Positions 56,666-64,000 of a stretch of 64,000 nt of DNA are shown piece after piece (the first letter of the stretch is position 1; the number at the start of each line of letters is the position of its first letter). The position numbers were made by a program, and so were the translations under genes. The notes below the pieces were generated by a model. That model was not told the origin of the DNA. It made no database searches and worked only from the letters and a program-made list of their open reading frames with translations. The stretch is from Kingdonia uniflora. Its lineage: Eukaryota; Streptophyta; Magnoliopsida; Ranunculales; Circaeasteraceae. The stretch covers positions 1,550,001 through 1,614,000 of the forward strand of contig JACGCM010001793.1 of NCBI GenBank assembly GCA_014058105.1, in the 5' to 3' direction.

Positions 56666-56718
56666 GTGCCCCCTAAGTGAAGGGGCACTTTTTTCTTTCG
56701 CCCCCAAAGTGAAGGGGC
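56666..56718. repeat. Twin GC-rich hairpins
   Basis: GTGCCCC and GGGGCAC around a 9-base loop (56666-56688), then GCCCC and GGGGC around CAAAGTGAA (56700-56718). The loop AAGTGAA is shared, so the two are also direct repeats. Confidence 0.75.
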
Positions 56719-57696
56719 AGCCACAGCTACACCGGGAAACACTTCCCGCAAGTTGGTACTTCTCTAATTAACATCTATAAGGGGTACATATCCGCTACGC
56801 CCCGGTACTAGAACATATAAAATCGTGTGGACTGTGCAAATACACGCTGCTCTAATAAAAAAATTGTTGTGGTCGAATTGACCTATTGTTGTATTTAATA
56901 TTCTTTTTCATTCCAACATTAGTAAAGATAAAAACTGTTAGAGACTTGCGGGATTTCATCACCAAAAAAATTCTTCAACAAGTGGGACCACCCATTAGGG
57001 ATACGAAGAAATTTGTATCATACGAAAATTGAACGTCCCAGACCTCAAAATAACTGTTAATAAAAAAGTAGCAAGATTCTCGCTGGATTTCATCACCTAA
57101 CGAATAGGTGTACCGGATCGGGGTACAAACACGGGTTCATAGGATACGACCCAGCCTAGCGTCACGAAACACTGGTTCTAGGTTTACGACGACACCGTTT
57201 AGAGTGTTGACATACGATAAGGCGACTGGCTCAGGCGTGAGGACTCAACATCTACTTTAAGCTAGTACTAGCATAGTGATGCTGGAGAGTATCGGAACCA
57301 AAACCTTTTGCCATCGTACCCATTTTAAGCATTGAAGAATATAGGGGAGACCAAATTATTACTTCTAAAAAATGTTAATGTGGTAGAATCTAGGTTTGAT
57401 TGATTATTTACTGCACCTAGTACTGAATTTTATTGATTATTAGTTGTGCATGTTCAATTGGATACGTGAAGGAAAACGTTTAGGAAGCTTACCGGAACCT
57501 TTGTCCCTTTTCGGGCCACCACCTCAGCCAAAGCGGAGAGGGCAACCACCTCGCCAGTCAATACAATAGAGGACTTAGGAGCACTAGTTTCGGAGGATAG
57601 TGATTCATCTCGAGTTTTTGCAATTTCGGAGGAGGGTAATTCATCTAGAGTTGACCAATTGAACTTATTGTCGAGCTATAAGTTGAACCTCCAATT

Positions 57697-59235
57697 ATGG
57701 CTACTGCCAAATCCCTTAGGGACTATTGGACCCCAGTGGTGAGTGATATGCCTTCATGTATTGTGTTCCCAGTTATCACGATAAACCACTATGAAATTAA
57801 GCCTAGTGTGATCCAAATGTTACCTACATTTCGTGGGCTTGATTCTCAGAGCCCTTATAAGCACGTCCTCGATTTTAAGAAAATCTGTGCAGTCTCCAAA
57901 TACCAATATTTAACTGAGGATTCCGTCTGCCATTGTTTATTCCCATTCTCACTAAAAGACAAGGCGAGTCATTGGTTTGATTCATTGGCACCAGCATCTA
58001 TTAATTTATGGGATCAAATGGAGACTAAGTTCAAAGCCAAATAGTTTTCTATTGGAAAAACCCTCGCTCTTAGAAATGCAGTTGTAGAATTTATTCAAAA
58101 TGAGAGTGAAATGTTTTACGAGGTATGAGAGAGGTATAAAGATCTTCTTTCCCAATGTCCCCATCATGGTTTTGAGAAGCAACATCTAGCCTAGATTTTC
58201 TATCGTGGAATAACTTCTGAGAATCATTATAGACTAGAATCCATGCATAGTGGCAAATTTCAGGACCTTGAACCTGATAGAGCTTATGAGAAGTTTGAGA
58301 CATTGGCTGAGAACTCTCAGCAGTGGGATTTTGATTCACATAGAAATATTTGTACAACCAAGAAAGGTGGCTTATAGGAAATGAGTGAGGGAACGGCCAT
58401 CAAAGCCCAATTAGATACTCTTTCCTGAAAAATTAAGGCTATGGCTACAAATCAATCTAAGGGTAGTGTGAACCAGGTTAAGCAACAGGGTTGCACCATT
58501 TGTTATGATGTAACCCATTTGACTCAAATGTGCCCTATGCTAAATAAAATGAATGACAATCAAGAGCAAATAAATACTTTGAATAATACCTACAAGAGGC
58601 CCTTTGACCCGTATAAGCCAACTTGGCAGAACCGCCCAAATTTTTCGTGGAAGAACAACCAACCCAGTTCAAGTTTAGGAGAGCCACAAACCTCCAATCA
58701 TAATTTGCCAAAGAATCCCCTTTCTCAATCTTATCCTTAGGTATCTCAGCAATCCATTCAGTCGTCCAAACAGTTCCCACCCGCACAACCCAAACCATCT
58801 TTGGAAGATATCCTTGCTTTCTTCATACAATAATCAATGGAAAGCCAAAACCAAGCGTTACAATTTCAGCAACAAATGATGCAATTTTAGCAACAGACTT
58901 TGGTGAATCAAAATTCTACATCCCAATCTATCTCTAATCTTGAGACACAGATAGGACAATTGGCAAATGCATTGCATGAGAGACCACCAGGTACGCTACC
59001 TGGCCAACCTGTATCTATTCCAAAAGGACCACCGGGGTATGATTCTAGCTCATTCCTAAAATATGTTAATGCCACTACAACTCTTCGAAGTGGTAGACAA
59101 ATTGATAATCGAGCTGAAATGTCTAGGGTTGAGCCAGTACCCGTTGCTGTTGAGGATAAGGTCGGTACGAGTGAACTATTTATTTGCACCATATCAAAAA
59201 TGCCTAGGGTTAAGCCATATCAGAAAATATCATAA
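57697..59235 (+). pseudogene. Element I gag
   Basis: The first frame (57697-58044, 115 residues) matches Athila gag: IKPSVIQMLPTFRGLDSQSPY, HCLFPFSLKDKASHWF, then WDQMETKFKAK and a stop. Then FEKQHLA, HSGKFQDLEPDRAYEKFE (58260s), the knuckle CTICYDVTHLTQMC (58490-58535, Cys-His-Cys partly changed) and a Gln/Asn-rich end (frame 58900-59235, LETQIGQLANALHERPPGTLPG). Stops at 58042, 58124, 58190 and others. Confidence 0.85.
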
Positions 59236-59254
59236 AATATGCTCATCATTGCTA

Positions 59255-60060
59255 TTTTGTAATGTATGGATCATCTTTTGACAAATGATTACACCCTTTA
59301 GAGCTCGTGCTAGAACGATGTACACAAACCAATTTGGTGTTAAACTGGGAAAAGTATCACTTCATGGTGACACAAGGGATAGTTCTTGGACATATTATCT
59401 CCAACAAAGGGATTGAAGTCGATAAGGCCAAGATCGACATTATTTCTTCTTTACCTCCACCTCGGACGGTTAAGGCCATTTGATCATTTTTGGGGCATGC
59501 TGGGTTTTATCTCCGGTTCATCAAAGATTTTAGTAAAATTTCTCAGCCCTTGTGCAATTTACTTGCTGAGGACACTGATTTCAACTTTGATGACGCATGT
59601 TCAAGAGCTTTTGAGAAGCTCAAACTTTTATTAACTTCAGCCCATATCATCCAACCTCCTAATTGGGAACTTCCCTTCAAGCCCATGTGTGACACTTCAG
59701 ATTACGCTGTTGAAGCGGTTTTAGGGAAAAAGAATAGATAATAAACCTCATGTTATTTACAATGCTAGTTCACGCTCAATGACGCACAGTTAAATTACTC
59801 CACCACGGAGATGGATTTATTAACCATTGTGTTTGCCTTGGAGAAATTTTGATCATACCTTGTTGGATCCAAAATCATTATTTATACTGACCGTGTGGCC
59901 TTAAAGTATTTACTATCTTAAAAAGACGTTAAGCCTCGGTTAGTCAGATGGATTATTTTGTAGCAAGAATTTGATATCGAAATTTGAGATAAGAATGGTG
60001 TTGAGAATGTGGTTGCGGATCATCTATCTCGAATTCTCACTGAGGGTGCTGAAGATTTTA
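59255..60060 (+). pseudogene. Element I: end of RT and RNase H
   Basis: The sequence goes from the gag tail to YGSSFDK (about 59268), just after the RT catalytic loop, so protease and most of RT are deleted. Then NWEKYHFMVTQGIVLGHIIS, GFYLRFIKDFSKISQPL (frame 59490-59741), RNase H MCDTSDYAVEAVLG, YSTTEMDLLTIVFALEKF and VADHLSRI (60014-60037). Stops at 59479, 59741 and others. Confidence 0.85.
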
Positions 60061-60239
60061 TTCCTATCTTAGAGACATTTCCTGATAAACAGCTCATGGT
60101 TGTCTCACAACTGCCTTGTTACGCCGATATTGTCAATTATCTACAACCCAACGATTACCTGCCCATTGGTCAAAGCAAGATAGAACCAAATTCGTGTACG
60201 AGGTTAGACATTTTAGTTTGGACGATTCTTATCTTTATA

Positions 60240-61330
60240 AGTTTTGTTCCGACTAAGTGATTAGGAGATGCATCCCAAATGATGAGTTCCATAGTGTACT
60301 TGCATTTTGCCATTCCTTAGTTTGCGAAGGACATTTTGGAACCAAGAAAACTGCAGCAAAAGTCTTTCAATCTGGTCTTTATTAGCCTACCTTTTTCGTG
60401 ACGCACATACCTTTTGTTCTGAATGTGATAGGTGTCAAAGGACCAGGAATATTTCTCATCGAAACATGATGCCCTTGAACAACATCATTATTGCTGAACT
60501 ATTTGATGTTTGCGGCATTGACTTTATGGGCCCATTTCTTTCTTCTCGCGGTTACTTTTACATTCTAGTTGTAGTCGATTATGTTTCTAAATGGGCTGAG
60601 GTAGTGCCATGTCAAACGAATGACCATAAATCTGTGGTAAAATTTTTGAAAACCATTTTTAATCGTTTTGGCACGCCTCAAGCAATTATTAGTGATGGTG
60701 GTAAACATTTTTGGAACCGTGTCTTTCAAAATCTTTTGAAATCTTACTTCATCACTCATAAAGTTGCCACACCTTATCATCCACAAATAAGTGGTCAAGT
60801 CGAAGTATCCAATCGGGAAATCAAAAGAATTTAAGAATAAACTGTTCGAACCGATCGTAAAGATTGGTCTGATCGCCTTGATTATGCCCTTTGGGCATAT
60901 CGATTAGCTTATAAACCCCGATGGGTATGTCACCCTATAGACTTGTCTTTGGGAAGGCTTGCCACTTACCTGTGGAATTAAAATATAATGCTCTCTGGGC
61001 TACAAAGGTCTTCAACTTTGTAATGGATAAAGCGGGACCACATAGAAAACTTTAACTTTCTGAACTTGATGAACTTCGTCGCGAGGCTTATGAAAATGAA
61101 AAAATTTACAAGAAACGAACTAAAGCTTTTCATGATAAATCGATTGTTCACAAAACTTTTGACCCTAATTAAAAAGTGTTACTCTACAATTCATAGCTAC
61201 GTTTATTTCCTGGGAAATTACATTTTCGTTGGTACGGCCCTTTTGTTGTTAAAACTGTTTATCCTCATGGAGCCGTAGAGGTGGAGGATCCTAAGAACGG
61301 AAATATTTTAAAGGTCAATGGCCAATGATT
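60240..61330 (+). pseudogene. Element I integrase
   Basis: Zinc-binding part broken (60290-60440, C-RCQ pattern at 60427-60440). Core frame 60307-60834 with Asp 60520-60522 (CGIDFMG), Asp 60694-60696 (ISDGG) and Glu 60802-60804 (VEVSNRE), all three catalytic residues present. A TAA at 60832, then the C-terminal part to about 61330, broken by several stops. No chromodomain. Confidence 0.85.
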
Positions 61331-62284
61331 AAAACCATACTTTGAGTTCTACATTTTTTATGAAGAGATAACATTTCTAAATGATCCAGTATATCAGAGC
61401 TGATATTATGTACCCCTATAGTACCATTATAAATCATTTAAGTATGCGGGTGCATTCGTCTGGCTGAAGACGGTAAACTTAGCGCTTCTTGGGAGGTAAC
61501 CCTTAACATATTCAGGTGAGACATTTTAATTTTCCTCTTCCATTTATTTTCTTGTTCTCCAACATTAAAGGCAATGTTTTATTTAAGTTTGGGGGTAGAA
61601 AGCCGTTTCTTGATATTGTTTTTGAAGAAAAGTGAAATAATGACACTTTTGTAATTTATAATATATTTTTGACGAATTTCTAAACACTTAAACTGATTTT
61701 ACCTTGACATAAATATTATGGAAAAACCTAAATTTTGAAATTGTACCAAGTATGCACTATACTATTTTGGAATATCTTAAGCTAGATGTATAATCTTTTT
61801 ATTAGCGACTAATTCAAGTTAACTTGGCATATTTTGAAAATATGCACTTCATAATAGTTTTGCAATTAATACCTTCAATAGAGTTTTGCTCAGTATAAGG
61901 GAAATTTAACATTTATGTTAGGAATAGTTTACTACAAGGGAAACAACTGCCTAAGAATAAGTTCATTCCTAGGAATAAAAAATTTAATAAGCCAAAAGTG
62001 TTCTAAAATCTTTTACGCTGCAAGGCTACTTGCATGATTAAGAACTGAAAGAGGAAAAATTATCACCAATCTCGAGTTTAACCATGAACTATGTGAAAGG
62101 AGCATAAGAAAATGATACTTGTGAGAATTCTGAGTCTAGGTCATGATGGGGCACCACACCCCGGTAACCTTAGCCAACTGGAAGGGATTGTCGACCGAAA
62201 ACTCCTTGTTACGGAGGCTTCACTAAGAAATAAAGTACTCAAAAGAAAAGGCTTACAAAAGATAAAAAAATATATATATATTTT
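61331..62284 (+). other. Element I post-integrase region
   Basis: GGCTGAAGACGGTAAACTTA, then GCGCTTCTTGGGAGGTAACC (about 61462-61502), is a conserved Athila segment after pol. A purine tract TTTGGGGGTAGA lies near 61588-61600. No envelope-like ORF is visible. A (TA)n-like run (62268-62282) adjoins the truncated LTR. Confidence 0.6.
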
Positions 62285-62889
62285 AGGACTAGAGGAAGCT
62301 CTACCCAATGTAGCCTTAGTATAGATTGTGTAGCTTAGTTAGAGTAATTACTCTCTTTTTATCCCAGAATATTACATATTCGTATTCCTTCGTCCTATGC
62401 TTGACCATTGCTAGGATTAGGAGGAGTAATGAATTTAAGTTACCATCTTGTTTGACCATAATAAGATAGGTTAGGAACATGGTGAAGAGAATATAATCCA
62501 TACTTATCAACCGTACCATGGTTGAGTAAGTTTTCTTATGGGTAGTTCCCAATCACTAAATCTATTTTATCTTTTGATGTATTGAATATGCCCGGCCAAA
62601 GATATGCGATACGGGAATTCATAAATACTCTAACTAGGTACACTATCTCAAGGCTACAACGGATAGAGTGGAATCGATGCCTTGGTTTCCACTTTAATTT
62701 ATTTTGTAATTTGTTTCATTCTACTTTTTATTTCAAAACCTTCACAAACTCATTGTTATTGGATTAAACTTATAGCTCGAAGTATAATTCGCACCACAAG
62801 TCTCTTGGGATACAACCCCGCTTACCCTTGTACTTAACGGTACATCGTGCGCTTACGGGTCTTTTAAGACATCGGTTTATAATCGATCA
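62285..62889 (+). repeat. Element I truncated 3' LTR
   Basis: Aligns with 55199-55799, including TAGAGGAAGCTC near its start and TAATCGATCA at the end. The first about 515 bp of the LTR are missing, next to an AT run. Confidence 0.83.
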
Positions 62890-62929
62890 CAACTACTGTA
62901 CAATTTGAGATCCCAAAAAAAATTCCTTC

Positions 62930-63200
62930 TGACTTCTTTCACTTGCTCGATCCCTCTTTGATGGCTTGTCCTTGTGCTTCCTATTTTATTTCTGCAGAGC
63001 TGCCCTTGCTCCCTGCCAATATATAATTAATAATAGTTGGATCAAATAGAACAAAACCCTGCCCTGTAGTTTTTGTGTAGTGATTTCATGATGCATCAGT
63101 GAACAATAAATTAGTTTTATTACCTAAGCACTGACAAAGAGCAGTTAGCAGTGGTGATTCAAAAGGAATTAAATCGACATGGTCAATAATACATTCTAAC
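62930..63200 (-). pseudogene. RNase H-like (reverse-transcriptase-like, RVT_3-type) fragment
   Basis: Minus strand words CLGNKTNLLFTDAS (63110-63070), then a TGA where Trp is expected, TGQGFVLFD (about 63050) and SSAEIK further on match the plant RNase H-like pattern found in LINEs and captured host copies: D-A-S-W at the start and G-G-V at the middle. A TAG follows. It is not in the frame of any element around it. Low certainty about the parent family. Confidence 0.45.
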
Positions 63201-64000
63201 CTTTGTTGTAACAGTAGAAATGGTGTTAATCTACTTTCATTTTACATAAAAATAAAAATAAAAGTAAGTAGCAGCTCAAAATAAAGGATCCACTCCAAGA
63301 TCCCCAATTTGAGTTTGTCCAAGGGAAAAGGATATTCTATTGATAAAAATATATTCAATTACAATCAAATTAGATTTGTAAAATTAGCTTTAGAAGAACT
63401 TAATAAAAATCGCCTAATGCGGATTAATAATATTATCTTGTAAAGAACACATCTTTATTTGTCGCCATAATAGTAACACCAAAAGTCATCCAAATTTGTA
63501 TTACGATATGATTACCTCGAAATGATTACCTCGCGGTTCTAGAATGTTCGTAACTGTGAGTTTCATTTTAGCTGAGAATCTCGAATCATGCAGTGTAAGT
63601 TAAATGTGAGTATCAACTTGGTTTAAGATGCGCTAGCTTTTAAGACGGATCATCTTCCAGTTTGATAAGGGGTTCTCCTACTGTAAGGTCTACCCTCATT
63701 TTAGGATGTATAGGGTCTCTTCCTTTAATCAGGGGCAGAGGCAGAGATTTAGGACTGGGGTGCTGGGGGTATTTGATAACTTTACTTAAACAAATTTTCA
63801 AATGCATATTCACTTGTGGGATTCAACTCTTAAAGCCCATTAACACAAATGGACTTGGATGGAGCTAGCTACTACTATTTTTATTTAATTTTTGGTTGTA
63901 GGTATATAAGAAGGAAATTGGCAAAAAAAAATGGGGATGCTCCGCCTTAATCAACACATGGCTCAATAACTTCCTCCTCTCATTCTCTCATATTTAATTT
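63201..64000. other. Unassigned sequence
   Basis: AT-rich. A GGGGCAGAGGCAGAGATTTA word near 63733-63752 resembles the start of short non-autonomous plant elements, but no inverted partner or duplication is visible. Confidence 0.3.

Larger units (their letters stand above)
55823..57696 (+). other. Element I leader
   Basis: Non-coding before gag. A repeat array lies at 56040-56320 and two GC-rich hairpins at 56666-56718. The rest (56720-57690) shows no frame that I recognise; a long leader is usual in Athila elements. Confidence 0.6.
54684..62889 (+). mobile_element. Element I: Athila-type gypsy element, internally deleted
   Basis: 5' LTR (54684-55799), tRNA-Asp-type primer site, 1.9-kb leader, gag (57697-59235), deleted protease and RT, RNase H, integrase, the post-integrase conserved segment near 61470, and a 3' LTR lacking its first about 515 bp (62285-62889). 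Left flank GCTAC has no matching copy on the right (62890-62894 CAACT). Assignment to Athila is from primer site, gag and integrase patterns. Confidence 0.85.

Noticed and set aside
63733..63790. GGGGCAGAGGCAGAG word as end of a short DNA transposon
   Set aside because: Resembles known plant element ends, but no inverted partner or duplication is visible before the window ends.
1..64000. rRNA, tRNA or organelle-derived inserts
   Set aside because: No tRNA cloverleaf, rRNA core or plastid-like sequence was recognised on either strand by reading; tRNA-like words are primer-binding sites only.

Overview
The window looks like intergenic heterochromatin from a repeat-rich flowering plant. It is AT-rich. 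It contains plant-type Ty3/gypsy and Ty1/copia LTR retrotransposons in layers, with in-frame stops nearly everywhere. I found no intact host gene, rRNA, tRNA, prokaryotic feature or CRISPR array. Every gag/pol reading frame is decayed, so nothing here looks able to transpose by itself.

Left two thirds (1-41.8 kb) is one nested stack. (A) 1-627: 3' end and LTR of a gypsy element entering from the left. (D) 2125-41819: a complete Tat-lineage gypsy element, plus strand, with 5-bp target duplication GATTC on both sides (2120-2124, 41820-41824). (E) 4766-about 15966: a second copy of the D family, minus strand, inserted in D's protease region and now lacking its 5' end. (B) 21522-37856: another Tat-type element, same family as A, plus strand, inserted in D's antisense gene with duplication TGTAG/TGCAG. 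(F) 31177-34760: a small gutted chromovirus inserted in B, probable duplication TTGGA/TTGGC. With insertions removed, D and B are each about 12-13 kb.

D, E and B share one architecture: LTR, primer-binding site, gag, protease, reverse transcriptase, RNase H, a second archaeal-type RNase H (the Tat hallmark), integrase; then a short hairpin or tandem-repeat spacer; then genes on the OPPOSITE strand; then polypurine tract and LTR. The opposite-strand part is the most unusual content. In D and E it holds three aligned units, each with a TATA box: a short unit next to the LTR (U1), a 97-codon ORF (U2), and a large spliced gene (U3) with a 0.7-kb 5' intron, two short introns, a domain like the plant 'putative gypsy type transposon' family (PF04195) and a coiled-coil tail. 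Sense and antisense genes converge on the hairpin spacer.

Right third (41.8-64 kb): a possible old LTR (42.1-43.2 kb); a cluster of palindromic 14-mers (43.5 kb); a copia gag relic (44.3-46.0 kb); local tandem repeats (46.5 and 48.6 kb); a minus-strand copia relic (50.04-54.6 kb) interrupted by a solo Athila-type LTR with exact duplication GCTAC; an Athila-type gypsy element (54684-62889) with a tRNA-Asp-type primer site, deleted protease/RT and a truncated 3' LTR; and an RNase H-like fragment (62.9-63.2 kb). The solo LTR and the Athila 5' LTR share the same roughly 70-bp left flank, which points to local duplication or rearrangement.
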